DNA from: Symsagittifera roscoffensis
Lineage: Eukaryota; Xenacoelomorpha; Acoela; Convolutidae
Assembly: GCF_963678635.1 (NCBI RefSeq)
Contig: NC_087070.1
Location: 10,946,539 to 11,010,538 of the forward strand
DNA: 64,000 nt
Direction of reading: 5' to 3'
The notes beneath the pieces were generated by a model. That model was not told the origin of the DNA and did not search any database. It was given only the letters and a program-made list of their open reading frames with translations. Position numbers and translations under genes: made by a program. Shown here one piece after another: positions 22,481-34,155 of the stretch; position 1 is the stretch's first letter; each line of letters starts with the position of its first letter.

Positions 22481-23041
22481 GGATCAATTGAGCAATCTCC
22501 CCCCATAATGACCAATTGAGCTATCCCCCCCCGGCAAAAATGAATAAACTCTACAAAAAGACGTCAGCAAACGCAAGTAGATGGATGGTGTGTTTATAGC
22601 ACGCAATCAATTGACCGACTGAAGTTGATCTTAAATGAGCATCGAGAAAATTTTTTTAAAAAAATCAAAGTTTATGAAAAAAAAATGTTGTTTAGGCGAC
22701 GAAAGCAATTTACCAGGGTTGGTGCTCTAGCCTTGTATCTGAATAGCAAAAACGGTTCTCCGCAGCACATTAATTTTGTACGCAAAAAACTTTTTGTCAT
22801 TTTAAGAAAGAAAAAAGTCGCTTTTTATGCCTGTTTTATTGATTCTTTTTTCAATCTAAATGAAACTTTAGAGCTTTTTTATTGTAAATTTTGGCTTCCA
22901 CAGTCGTTGGAAACTATGTTTTATGCTTTCAGGTCATTCAAACTATTTTCAAGTGGTTATAAACATGTCTCAAGTACCTATTGAGCTATCTCCCCCCACG
23001 CGAGAATGGGGGGGGGGGGGGGGAGATTGCTCAATTGATCC
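22481..23041. mobile_element. Non-autonomous TIR transposon (MITE), 561 bp, 8-bp TSD
   Basis: The left end is GGATCAATTGAGCAATCT plus CCCCCC (22481-22504). The right end is its exact reverse complement (23018-23041). Both are flanked by the 8-bp direct repeat AACAAGAA (22473-22480 and 23042-23049). Eight-base duplications are characteristic of hAT-type transposases, though these ends are not the usual CAGGG form. Just inside each end, ATTGAGCTATC followed by a C run occurs in the same orientation. The interior has one open frame (22625-22984, 119 codons, basic/aromatic) with no transposase signature; I treat it as chance. Confidence 0.88.
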
Positions 23042-23049
23042 AACAAGAA

Positions 23050-25539
23050 TAACATACTGAAGCTAGGAGTCACTCAACATATAGAAGGAAACTCCTTAAA
23101 TTGATAGAAGCTTCGTTAAAAAATCCTTAAAATATCCAGAATTTTCAAAAAAGAAATTTCAAAATTTTATCACCAGATTTCTTGCCAGTGATAATAATTA
23201 ATGGTTTCTTAGCCGGATAAGATCGTCCGCTACGCTACAAGTTATTACAAAATTGATACACAGCGCGCAGCAATTATCCCAAATTACCCTCGTTTACCGT
23301 AAATCACGTACAAAGTAAATTGTTTATTTCTGGTGACAAATACCTAACTTCGAATCAAAGTTTCTTTTCTCAAAACCGTATGTTTCTTAACTGATATCCG
23401 AAAAACTGATTGTTTTTATAATTAAATTGATCATTTTCATTATTAAGCTGAATGCAAAAAAGTCAATTGCTAAAAACTTATAGCTAAAAATTTTTTTGAG
23501 TTTTTATAGATCTTGTTCAAAATACATATAAAATCAACACATCTTGAACTTTTTAAGGATCAGATTTCTGAAACTGAATTTTATACGTAAAAAAAACATC
23601 TTTACTATCTTGGACCCTCCTCAAAAGGAAAATTCATTATTGTGTGACTAAAACTTCTGACATTCAAAAAACAGATTTTTTCGTGGTTAACTGGAAGATA
23701 ATCAGGTAATTTTTCCACCCATCCATTTAGGAGGCCGTTTTTGATTACAGAGTATAGAAGAAATGGTTGTCTTACAGTTTCATGCATAACATTGTCAGAG
23801 AAAAATGATGAAAATTGTATGATAAGCACTTTCTATATGATTTTCAAAAAAATCGAAAAACAAAAAGCCCTTAATAAAAAAAGAGAAAGCTTTGATGCAT
23901 ACGGGTTGTACGAGAAAACAGCTTGTCATACAATTCTATGCATACAATTTTTGTAGAAGGTTCTCACTTATTCAATCTCTTTTATTGAAAACTGTAGGCT
24001 ATTTCTACATGCATACAATCTGCATATGACTCAGTGGGTAATATTTCAGCTCAGTGGATCACCTGACTTCTAAGTTTAGCTAAAGTAGAACAAATTTAAT
24101 TTAGGTTAGAAAAATTAGAGACGAATCATTGTTCCTTAATTTTCTACCAGGTGGACGAAAGCAAGGACTGTGTTATCACTCATAAACTCGGCCTCCAATC
24201 ATACCCATGTGAGAATACTGAGAGCGATTCTGATTGGCCAATAGCAGTTTGTGAGATAGTCAGGCCCATCGAAAATAAAGGACTAGCAGGATGGAACTAT
24301 CAATGAATTGTTTTGGGTGTTTGATTGCATATATGAAAGAATAATCGAAAAAAATACACTTTCCAAAAGTTTTTGGTTTACCTCGATTTGAACGCCTGAC
24401 CTCCAAACACAAAAATCCTGTCGTACACTTTCACACTATACAATTGCTCCTAACAAATTTCCATACATTGAGTGTATGTAATAACGTTTATCATACAACT
24501 TTCATAATGAAATTTTAAAACAAAAACACTATTTTACATGGCTGAAAAAATTTACACAGTAAAAATTCGAAGAAAAAATGTTCTTTCAGTAGCAAAAGTC
24601 ACTTCTAGGCTCAAACAAACAATTAACTAAAGAAATTCGCATAATTTGGTGCATTTTTATCTAAAAAGTAGTCCAGGCTGAGTTTTTTGAAAGAATCAAA
24701 AGTGACTTTTTTGGTAACTCGACATTTGGCGACTCGTTAAATGCAGATAAACTGTGCGATTCTTGCCACTCAACCTATTTTGTTTCTGTATAATTAATCT
24801 TTCATTTTCCTGTTTTCTGGAAACACGCATAAACAAAGCGAAACCCGGGTTTTATTTTACATACAATTTCCTTTCTTATATTTTTCGGACATTTTTTTTG
24901 TGCAGATGGAATATTTGATTAGCATCTTTCCATATACGATAAGCACCTGATATACACGTTAAGCAAAAAAGTGATTGTGGCATTTTTGGTCATCTCGAGA
25001 GATTGAATTATCGTGCTGGCATTCAAAGGTCCAAAAACTGAAGTAATGATCATAATATATTTTTTTCAAGGCAAAACTTATAACTATACACTCTATGAAA
25101 ATGTACGTTCACAATTTATTTCAGCTTGGGAGAATACCAAAATGTGACTGCTCATGAGTTTTTAATGGTGTGATTTTGTGTAACAAAAACTCATCAAAAA
25201 AATGGAAATTTTTAAAAATCAGGTGTGATTAACTGCAGAAAAAATTACTTGATTATCTCCTAACGAAATCAAAACTAAACAGACAAATTAACTTGATATA
25301 TAAACTTCGTTCAGTCAAATTTCAGGTGTGTTTTTCTTTAATCAAATTTCTAATCATTTGAATTTTTTGAAGGTTTACTATTGTTTTAGCGAAGTGGAAC
25401 CAGATATAAACTATATTTATTCTTTGGTTATAAATTGGATATTTTATCTCTATAAAATATTTAAAATTAACCAATCACGATCCATCTAACTAACAAACCA
25501 CTTATTTGCAAGTGCTGAAATTACAAACAAGAGAGATTT
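23050..25539. other. AT-rich DNA without recognised genes; palindrome-family copies
   Basis: No gene could be supported. Two degraded copies of the CATACAATT family are visible: around 24455-24530 (CATACATTGAGTGTATG, ATCATACAACTTTC) and from ACCCGGGTTTTATTTTACAT at 24844 to ~24965 (CATATACGATAAGCAC). Short frames here are not conserved. Confidence 0.5.
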
Positions 25540-27108
25540 GAACTTAACTTAGAAATATGTTACCTCTCCCAGAGAACTTTAGCAATCGCAATAAGCCAGT
25601 ATACTCTAGATCTATTGAGCCTAGCAGAGACTAGTTAAACACCCTGAGGCTAGTAGATATAAGAGTAAGATTAGGATCGGTATTAGATTAAGAAGTTGCA
25701 CGAATCTATCCGGCCGAAAATAAGATAGCGTGACGCGCAGACGGTGTACCCTTATCCGAAATTACTCTATGAGTTACAACTCGAACCTAACTCATCTGGT
25801 GCGACCATAAGTCTCGATCAAGACCTTAAAAAAACAAATTAGCTTAGAACTAACAGATAGGTTAGAATTAGACAAAAATATTTTCAAAAAATGTTGCACG
25901 ATAATAATCTTATTGAAATGTCTCTACGACTCAATAGATCAGAACCGCTATTCCGCTTAATTATAGAACTACCAGGCATTGGAAGAAGATCTCGGACAAG
26001 AGACGATCTACGACTACGAAGAAACTTACCATTAAGTTTCATGGTCGTACAGCGAAAGCCAGACCAAACTTTTTATATTTAGAATTTTAATAGCAAAGAA
26101 TTTAGATTTTCATTTGCAAACATAGAAACCTTGAAGAAAAATCTTCAATGATTATTACAGGCGCTAAGCCTTATTTACTATTGTACAATAGCCTTTTATA
26201 AAAACATCTCAAATCGTTCCCTCTAAATCTGCAGTAAAACTGAAAAAATATCTGAAAAAAACAATATTATTAAAAATAAAAAAAAAATTACTTGACATGA
26301 TCATAAATTGTTAGTATATATAAATCATCCTGGCATCCCCCGCTTCATCACCTAAACATAATAGCAAACATTTAAACCACTAATATCATCAAACACTAAA
26401 AATTTTTATCAAATAAGTTTAGATTATCTTTAAAACCTTATCTAAATTTTTCTCCTTCTTTCATCTCAATTTATTCAATCTTAAACCAGATCATCAAGGC
26501 TTTCCTTGGATCTCCATTAAATAATTAAATTAAATCCATTTTATACCATAAAAAATTATAACCTGATCATCAAGGCCTATCCTTGGATCAAATAGAACAA
26601 TTTTGTTCTCCCCCACCCAAATAATGAAAAGTCTAACGACCTCAAACGTCGATTCACTACCCAAACCTTTCAAAGACCCAGGACTAATAGAAAATTTTCA
26701 ATCACGTTAACCATTCAAATTAAGCTAAACAGTGAAGAACTTCGGTTATTTCATCCTTCACTTAATCCCCCCTCTTACCTGACCCAGGCTGAATCTTAAA
26801 TCTTAACAAGTATTAAAATATTATCTAACGAACTACCTGTGTTCTAATTATACCTGAACCTTGTGGATCTATTTACTATTCTCCAACCCTTGAACACAAT
26901 CACTACCCCTAAGTAAGATTAGGTAAGTTAACACCTTAACTTAGAATAGCCACGAGAAAGTAAAAATCATTCTTCGGAATCGATATATGCTTTTCTCTCC
27001 AACCCTACATAAAAGACCCAAGTTAGGCTAACCAAAAAATCGCAAGGAGTAACAGTCTAGGATTTTAAAATTACTAATAACAACCTTGCACTCCTCATCC
27101 TAAACCTT
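25540..27108 (+). other. Candidate 5' LTR and leader of element A
   Basis: Non-coding, upstream of ORF1. A TATA-like TATATATAAATC lies at ~26314-26326. A ~30-bp segment with ATCATCAAGG and CCTTGGATC occurs twice, at ~26490 and ~26575. A 63-codon frame at 25891-26082 is Arg/Leu-rich and not recognised. With no 3' LTR to compare, the LTR extent and primer-binding site cannot be fixed. Confidence 0.35.
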
Positions 27109-27570
27109 ATGTCACTGAACAATTTAGGAAATAAACAAACAATTGTACTACACAATTGTGAAATAAATAACAAAGCATACGATCTTTTGATTACACCGCA
27201 TAAACAAACAATCGGATATATTCGCATAAAACGTCAAACAATGAAAAGAAATCTTTTAAGCAAGCAAAGACAAATTACACGAAAAAGATTTTCAAAGCGT
27301 AGAAACGCAGTCTCCGAATCAGAAGTCAGCGATTCAGATGCACTCTACGAACTAAAAGAGACAGTAAATAAAAATTACCCAGTTCATGATCAATTATATT
27401 TTTCCGATTCAGAAGCTACATCACATTCATCAAAACCCGGAAAAAGAAGAATAAAAAAGATATACAAAAATAAACTAGTACGTTTATACAGTTGGAACCA
27501 ACCAATCAGACACATTGAACATTACGCACTGACAGTCATAAAACGAAAAAATGAGAATAAGCCCAAGTGA
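27109..27570 (+). CDS. Element A ORF1, 153 aa, unknown basic protein
   Basis: An uninterrupted frame from ATG to TGA. Residues ~48-64 are strongly basic (RQITRKRFSKRRN), followed by an acidic/Ser patch (SESEVSDSD) and another basic stretch (KPGKRRIKKIYKNK). The pattern suggests nucleic-acid binding or nuclear targeting, by inference only. Its stop overlaps the start of the next frame (GTGA at 27567-27570), an arrangement compatible with re-initiation or frameshifting. No similarity to Gag, Env or Pol is evident. ORFs upstream of Gag are unusual in Ty3/gypsy elements. Confidence 0.6.
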   Translation: MSLNNLGNKQTIVLHNCEINNKAYDLLITPHKQTIGYIRIKRQTMKRNLLSKQRQITRKRFSKRRNAVSESEVSDSDALYELKETVNKNYPVHDQLYFSDSEATSHSSKPGKRRIKKIYKNKLVRLYSWNQPIRHIEHYALTVIKRKNENKPK

Positions 27571-28943
27571 CAAAAGTCCAGACGAAAACTCGGTTTTTCC
27601 ATTTATCATCATTTCACTCACTGACGACAGAGGACAAACACAATTTTGTCATAACCAAATCGCAAATAAAATTTGAACAAGGAATTAGCCCATGTAAAGC
27701 AGAATTCCCAGAAATAAAAATCAAAAGACAAATTGTCGACCATTACATAAAAGGAATATGTAACTTAACACAACAATGTGGAACTTACATCATAGAACTC
27801 AGTAAAACAAGAAACTTTCATGGCAAATATGTTATTCAAACGGATGAAGTCGATAAAGAATTTTCAAAAGTATTCACAGAATACATTAAAAACATACAAC
27901 ATCAAAACTCACAGAGAGCAAATTCAATTTTCACTAACGATGTTTTTGCAATAATATAAAATTATTTATCTATACTAGAAAGACCAGAAACCGAAAGCAC
28001 ATCACCGGTTCAAACATCAAGACACACAAATGTCAGAAATGAAAATGCCGCATTCTCAGCATTTTTAAACTCAATCCGTGAAAACTTTTCAAAAAACAAA
28101 ATTTCACCAAATATTAAACACGATTTACAAAAAATGTTAGCATGATTTATAAAAGACTATTTTACCCACAAGATAGATTTAATTGCACAAGCAAGAAAAA
28201 ATTTTAGACCCCAGAGAACAAATGACGACACTGTAATTGCCGAACAATCAGATTACGTTTGGGACCCTGACTGGTCTCATACATTATTTCTGAATATTCC
28301 AATAGACATCTCAAGTCAAGCAATCAGTACAAAAACTATTCACAAAGATTACGTAAAAGTAAATCCACTCACAACAGATGCCATTCCTTTAAATTACAAC
28401 TCATTTTTACCTGATAGAAGACAAAATAATAGTTTAAATTCAATTTTTGTACAAAAAGAAAACTTAAATGGAACTAGAAATCTCACACAACAAGATATTC
28501 AAACACCATCACATTTTATAAATGAAGAAATCGTTGAAACAATTGTAACAACTACACAGCAAAGTATTTCACCAATACATCCAAACCTTACAACGCCAAA
28601 ACCAAAGACTTCAATATTACCTCAAGTAACATTGCAATCTACGGTTAAACCCTCGGTTGCTCCAAAATATTCACATGTGGAGTACCAAACATTTAGACCA
28701 ACGACGAAACCACCACAAAAACAAAGAACATTCACCAGAAGTAATTTCGCAGAACACAATTATAACTACGTAAATAGATCACAAACATCTAAACCTTCTC
28801 GTACAAACCCGCATGATCGTTCATTTTCACAACGACAAAATTTCCAACAACAAACAACAAAGTTCCCAAATTTTAATGTAACCAACGAAATTCAACAGAC
28901 CCAAGTGAAAACTAACCTTTTTTTCAACAAAAAAAAATCATAA
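27567..28943 (+). pseudogene. Element A ORF2, Gln/Thr/Pro-rich, two in-frame stops
   Basis: Same frame throughout, interrupted only by TAA at ~27957 and TGA at ~28146. The first 130 codons are ordered-looking, with Cys residues (GISPCKAEFPEIKIKRQIVD; GICNLTQQCGTYIIELSKTR). The last ~265 codons are low-complexity (Thr/Pro/Gln/Asn, e.g. TTKPPQKQRTFTRSNF) and presumably disordered. After 28943 a frame change leads into the Gag region. It could be a Gag N-terminal extension or a separate accessory protein. Unidentified. Confidence 0.55.
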
Positions 28944-30900
28944 AAAACCATAACAATACAAACAAAAAACACCTTACTATACACCTAATTATCATTCATC
29001 TGATGATGACGATTTTCATGACCAAAACCAACAACAAAATACTCAAAACCAAAGACTCCAGTCTTATCAAGTAAATCAACCAGATATTTTTGAACCACAC
29101 GAGAACAACATATGCGACAACCTAGACCAAATTACGAACTTCGAAATAATAATTTATATTCACAAAATCCAGCAAATACTGATTATTATCAACCAACACA
29201 AATGCAAAACGAAATACCACTGCCATTTAATTTAAAACAACATGAAATAACGAAACATCAACGGACTAATTTTTCACAAATGCCAAATGCCGCAGAATCA
29301 CTGCAGATGACTATGAATCCATACCTCATGGGTGGATCATCAGTAACATCAAATAAACCACTGATAGTATTCACAGGCACAGACCCTGAATATTCTGAAG
29401 AAGACTATCTAAACGCAGTCACAGCAAATTTAATTTAAAATATCGGACCTGAACCAATTAATACACCGCTCCATCAAAATTGGATGCATAGACGCACAGC
29501 GTTAATCCAAACAACAATTGATGGCGCAGCTCAAAAATGGTTTTCAGTTTTACCAATAGACATAAAAACAGATGGGAAAAGATTTACACAAGATTTTTTT
29601 TAAAATTTTTGATTCTGAAACAAATAAACTACATCAAAGAGTTTTGTGTAACGAAATTCGCAGACGACCAAACGAAACGATTAAACAATTGGCAGTTAGA
29701 ATCGAAACACTAGTTCAAAAAGCATATTCACTAAACACTCATTATTATAAAAACACGAAAATGACAGAAATCTTAATGATGACTCTAACACCCCAATTCA
29801 GATAAACAGCTATAAAAAAGAGAGCATCGCACCCCTCCTCATTTCGCGAACCCGATTTAGATTTCAGAAAACTAGTTGATAAATTAGAACAAGCAGAAAT
29901 CACATTGAAACTTGAAGAAACAGAAAATCCTAAACTACAATACGTTGATAGAATCGAAACAAATACCACACAAATAAACAACATACACGATTCAGATGTG
30001 GACCTAACTGAAAAAATCACTGAAAGTTTGAACATATATGCGGAAAATCCAAATTTTAAAGTTAAACCATCTTTCAAGAAATGGTGTAATTTTATCGAAG
30101 ATACGGACACAGCATTGCCGAATGTTGACAAAAACAACAGGATAATCAAAACAAACCGCAAAAGTAAAAAGAACCAAACAAATCATTCTACCAATACATG
30201 AAAAAGGATCAAAAACTACCAAACAAAAATATACATAGTAATAACAGCTCTGGTAAACCACTCCCAAAAAATTCAAATTACTCACGAAACCAATCACCCT
30301 ATAACTCTAATTATAGAGGTAGATCACCAGAACAAAAAATTCACGAAATTTCTCCCAAAACAGACATAGTCGATCAAATAGCCAAAAAAACCAGTATAGA
30401 AACAACTAATCACGATCAAATTCAAACTGAAGAGATATTTTTGATACCAGTTCCCATTCAAATTCTAGGAACAGACACTATTCAAACGATAGATCACGTA
30501 ATTGATCATACAATAGAAATAGAAACTACTCGAATAACAGAATAAGAAGTTATTCGAAAAAGAGAAACCAACGTTACCAAAACAACAGATCTAGAAACCA
30601 TTCCTATAACAGATCTAAGTATCAAGGAAACAAAAACAATTACTATAATAGGTCAAGAAACCACTCACAAAATAAGAATCCCAACTATAACAATCGAAGA
30701 AATTATTCTCAATCCCCTTATCGAAACAACAATCATTACCCTGATTCCCAACACAAATAAAGAATTAACACACCGAAACATCAGCGACAAATTAATCAGG
30801 TACAAGCAACTGAAGGAACAGCTTCAGATCCCCTTGGTATCGACAACACAGAAAGTACCGAACTATAATTAAACCACATTAATTGTGAATCAACAGACAG
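28944..30900 (+). pseudogene. Element A Gag with broken CCHC knuckle
   Basis: Gag forms the particle that packages element RNA. A Gln/Asn-rich N-terminus (29112 on) is followed by the Gag core: KPLIVFTGTDPEYSEEDYLN, TALIQTTIDGAAQKWF, then in a shifted frame from ~29575 RVLCNEIRRRPNETIKQLAV. The knuckle begins KKWCN at ~30078, but a 1-nt frame change at ~30090-30093 destroys it; the remaining Cys/His codons sit in the next frame. The tail (30200-30760) is rich in Asn, Ser, Arg and Tyr, partly in a third frame. Stops: one at 29437 and several after 30540. Confidence 0.8.
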
Positions 30901-31209
30901 CGAAAGTGACACAAATAACACTATCTCAGTTAATATGATCACAGTCAAAAACGACAACAAACCCATTATATACGAACAACCTTTTAGTTCACACGTTTAC
31001 GAAAATCAATCGGAACTCTTTCAAGACTAATATACTAGACCCATGAGAAACGATGTATCAATTGAACATAATGTAAACGAAATAAATACAGTAGTCAATA
31101 ACGAAAAGCAACGCTCAAGTAGAAGTCACATTTACTAACATAATATACAAAAAGAACAGCCAAAAGAAAAATTGGACAATACCATTTCTCTTAGAAAGCC
31201 CAAAAAATA

Positions 31210-31530
31210 AAGAATTTCAACCACCCGATCTTGAAATAGAATTTTTAATTGATTCAGGAGCAGAATCAAATATTATTAACATCCCTAATTGGAATGAAAT
31301 CAAATCTTTACACCCAATCCTAACACCTAGAAAAACCGCCAGTAAATTAGCAACAGCACAAGGATCAACATATGTAAATTACGGAAAAATTGAACTTTTC
31401 CTTGTTCCCACTAGAACAATGGAACATAATAAAATACTAAATAGACCATTTAAACAAAAATTTCACATTACAGACATAAAACAAAATATCATTGGCATAC
31501 CATATATAACTAAGTATATTCTCACAAAAA
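31210..31530 (+). pseudogene. Element A aspartic protease
   Basis: The retropepsin active site is clear: EIEFLIDSGAESNIINI, with DSGA at 31251-31262. It is followed by KLATAQGS and, ~40 residues on, NIIGIPYITKY, the usual hydrophobic-Gly flap/terminal motif. It cleaves the Gag-Pol polyprotein as a dimer. The domain itself reads through ~100 codons without a stop. The surrounding Pol frame is broken on both sides (stop near 31537). Confidence 0.8.
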
Positions 31531-32363
31531 AAAATTGAATAGCAAACTTCATATAAAAGATAAATACACAAGTACAAAAAACCTATCCTTAACATTCTTT
31601 CAAAGATTAAACAAACAACCACCAAATTTTCTCCAAATTTTATCCTATTTATAATCAGGAATGAAAACAACTGAAACCACTTTCAGGAAATAAATATATA
31701 ACTCTTCAATCAAACAAGTCCACCAGTACGATAAGAACAAAAGCAAACAACCTTTCTTCATGTCAGACCTTGAATTTAAACCAATCCATAAATTTTTTAG
31801 AATCACAATCTCATCCATAAAATACATGAAACATTCAAACTAAGATATTATTTCTTATTACACGTATATAACAAATCACCATACCAGATAACACTACCCT
31901 TAGGACTCTTAGGATACTGTGAATCAAATGCTACAAGTTCACCCACAAATGAAGTAGCTCATCGAGTCAATAATATATTACAATTACTAGACATATGTCA
32001 ATCCACAATTCTTGATGAAGAACTATCAATAAACAACATAACAAGCAACGAAAAAAGAAACACTGATTACTTCACAAAAACACCATAATTTAAACCAACG
32101 TTTAAAATATCACATTATACGGAAGAACAACAAAAATTTCTAAAAATGTTCAATTTTGAACACTCCCAAATAACACAAAAAAAGAATTCGACAAATTAGC
32201 CGAATTGTTATTAAAATTTCCAACAGTTTATGCAACATCCAAATTCGATTTTGGAAAAATTAGTTCACCACTACATTTACCTTAAAAACCTGACGCAGTT
32301 TTCAAAAAACAACGAGCAAGTAAAGTACCGATACATTTACAAGACAAAGTAAACAGACTACTT
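31531..32363 (+). pseudogene. Element A protease-RT spacer and RT start, truncated
   Basis: From 31531 a spacer with several frame changes leads to ITQKKEFDK… at ~32175. The beginning of RT follows at 32287-32363: KPDAVFKKQRASKVPIHLQ and then DKVNRLL. This is the N-terminal RT signature of Ty3/gypsy. Everything C-terminal (catalytic YxDD, RNase H, integrase, 3' LTR) is absent because the sequence turns back on itself at 32364. Confidence 0.78.
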
Positions 32364-32559
32364 CTAATTTCATATTGTTCTAAAATGTCAAGTAGTCTGT
32401 TTACTTTATCTTGTAAATGTATCGAATTCTTTTTGTGTTATTTGGGAATGTTCAAAAATGAACATTGTTAGAAATTTTTGTTGTTCTTCCGTATAATGTG
32501 ATATTTTAAACGTTGGTTTAAAATATGGTGTTTTTGTGAAGTAATCAGTGTTTCTTTTA
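32364..32559 (-). repeat. Inverted copy of element A RT region (fold-back)
   Basis: Reverse complement of 32329-32363 (now 32390-32424) joined directly to the reverse complement of ~32052-32190 (now 32425-32559), omitting 32191-32328. The 26 bases at the turn (32364-32389), read on the minus strand, continue RT beyond the truncation point (…DILEQYEI). So the inverted arm was copied from a slightly longer template. The deletion junction shares TCG. The structure could form a long hairpin. Confidence 0.9.
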
Positions 32560-32945
32560 CAGTTATCTCTGAAAGCATAAAATTTTTCAAGTTTGGATTC
32601 GCATAAAATTTTTTGGTCAATTTTGTTTCTTCTGGATGCGAATTTCAGCCTGGACTACGTTTTAGACAAAAATGCACGTTTTTGCAGCCATTTCTGCTAA
32701 AAAAAGAGTTTATATGAGATTGAAATGAGAAATTGCGGCCCAGAATTGAGATCAAATGTTTTCTTGAAATTTAGCTTTTTAATTGTTTTTTGCAGCAAGG
32801 TGAAAATTGCGCTTCGTACAATTTTCATATCTGGAAATTGTACGTTAACTCCTACTCCAATACATTGTGTATGATTTCGTATGATAAGCAATGTTGCTCT
32901 AATGAAACGAATAAACGTGTATGGAGGTCAAACCGGGTATATTGT
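32560..32945 (+). repeat. Degraded copy of the CATACAATT palindrome family
   Basis: Contains GTACAATTTTCATATCTGGA, CGTATGATAAGCAATG, and the family's end sequence GTATGGAGGTCAAACCGGGT (32919-32938). CCTGGACTACGTTTTAG at ~32649 matches CCAGGACTACGTTATGC at ~60726 inside the better-preserved copy at 60199-61140. Confidence 0.6.
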
Positions 32946-33940
32946 CCTTTATTCGATTTTTTCAATTTGGTATGAAAACATTAGTCCATTATTATCCGTT
33001 TTAACAATTTTAAGCCCAACTTTATATAAAAAAAGACAGTGAAATTGGTTAGTTTTGTCAAGTGAAACTATTGTAGCTGAAACTTTCTGAATCTATGAAT
33101 GCAAAATAATCCAATCTTTGTTAGTTCTATAATTGATTATTCTGGCAAATGTTCTGCAGGAAATTTGCAAAAAACAATATCTGACCATACCGTAGGAGAA
33201 AATTCAACCCTCGAAAACATTGATAAGGCTGTTGTTTCACTAAAACTTACCATGAAAAACTCAATAAAAAAACAAGTTGTTAAAATGAAAGCTCAAAACC
33301 TCTAAGAAGAAAACTTGTTCTATTTCTTAGATTTTTTCATTTTTTTGTGAACTCTTCGAATCAATCGGGCTGCGTGGAGGATAAAAAATTCAGGCTATTT
33401 CATAGACCATTTGAACACTTCTTGCTCCAATGTTCAGCTTTAGTGGTGTAAATCGGATTAATCATCAAGAGTAAATTAATTGCACGAGTCTTCAATAAGT
33501 TTCATGTCCTAAACTTTAAACACAAACATTCCATTACTTAGTCTATTTTTTGTTTTCTTTCCATACTCAGCGTCACCCAGGTGGTCTGGGGTCAGTGTCT
33601 TTTGTTGTTGCTAATCTCAACAGTGCCTTTTGTTGCTATATTTTTTCAAAAAACAAACTTTCCTACTGAAATATTTTTCTCGTGCCCCCGGGTATGTCAT
33701 GCCACGTATAAACTAGATGTAAATACGCTGCCTTCTATGCTGCAGTTATTAGAATGGTGTCAAATTAACTCATATACGGTGATATATAAAATCATCTGTC
33801 TGCATATCGGCTTACGAATCAGACCTAACTCTTTTTGCAATGATGGTTCTAGCAAAACTAGTCCGTTGATTCCATTCTCAATACTTATGAATATAAAATA
33901 CGTTTAGCTGTTTGGATATACTTTGTTCTACACTCTTAGT
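32946..33940. other. No recognised gene; possible 5' flank or LTR of element B
   Basis: AT-rich DNA with short frames only (33099-33305 and 33581-33907), neither resembling a known protein. The stretch 33580-33940 directly precedes element B's Gag and may include its 5' LTR, but no matching 3' copy was found before the assembly gap. Confidence 0.35.
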
Positions 33941-34155
33941 TAATGTACTTATACCTAATCAACAATCGCATTTTACATAGTTTTATCAGTCCCAGAGTCC
34001 GATTAATGTCAAGGCGCAGCCAGCAGCTCCTTAAAAGGATGCCAGGACCGATTTCCCATGGTTACCTACCCACTGGAAAAAAACTTCATTGTATCCACCA
34101 TTTAGCTGGGATAGTTGATTTAGACAGCTCAGCCTTGCGTTAGGCAAACTTCAAT

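Larger units (their letters stand above)
25540..32363 (+). mobile_element. Ty3/gypsy-like element A, truncated in RT
   Basis: Plus-strand order: non-coding leader, two overlapping novel ORFs, Gln/Asn-rich Gag region with a retrotransposon Gag core, CCHC knuckle, Arg/Ser-rich tail, aspartic protease, start of RT. The element stops abruptly inside RT at 32363 and is followed by an inverted piece of itself. Most frames carry only one or two breaks, so it is younger than element B. No 3' LTR exists here, and the 5' boundary is estimated from the change in base composition. Confidence 0.82.

Noticed and set aside
22625..22984. 119-codon ORF inside the MITE as a transposase
   Set aside because: No DDE, BED or hAT dimerisation features; too short; AT-rich random composition.
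29745..30297. Overlapping minus-strand hydrophobic ORFs as a membrane protein
   Set aside because: Antisense shadows of element A Gag, which has clear family motifs on the plus strand.
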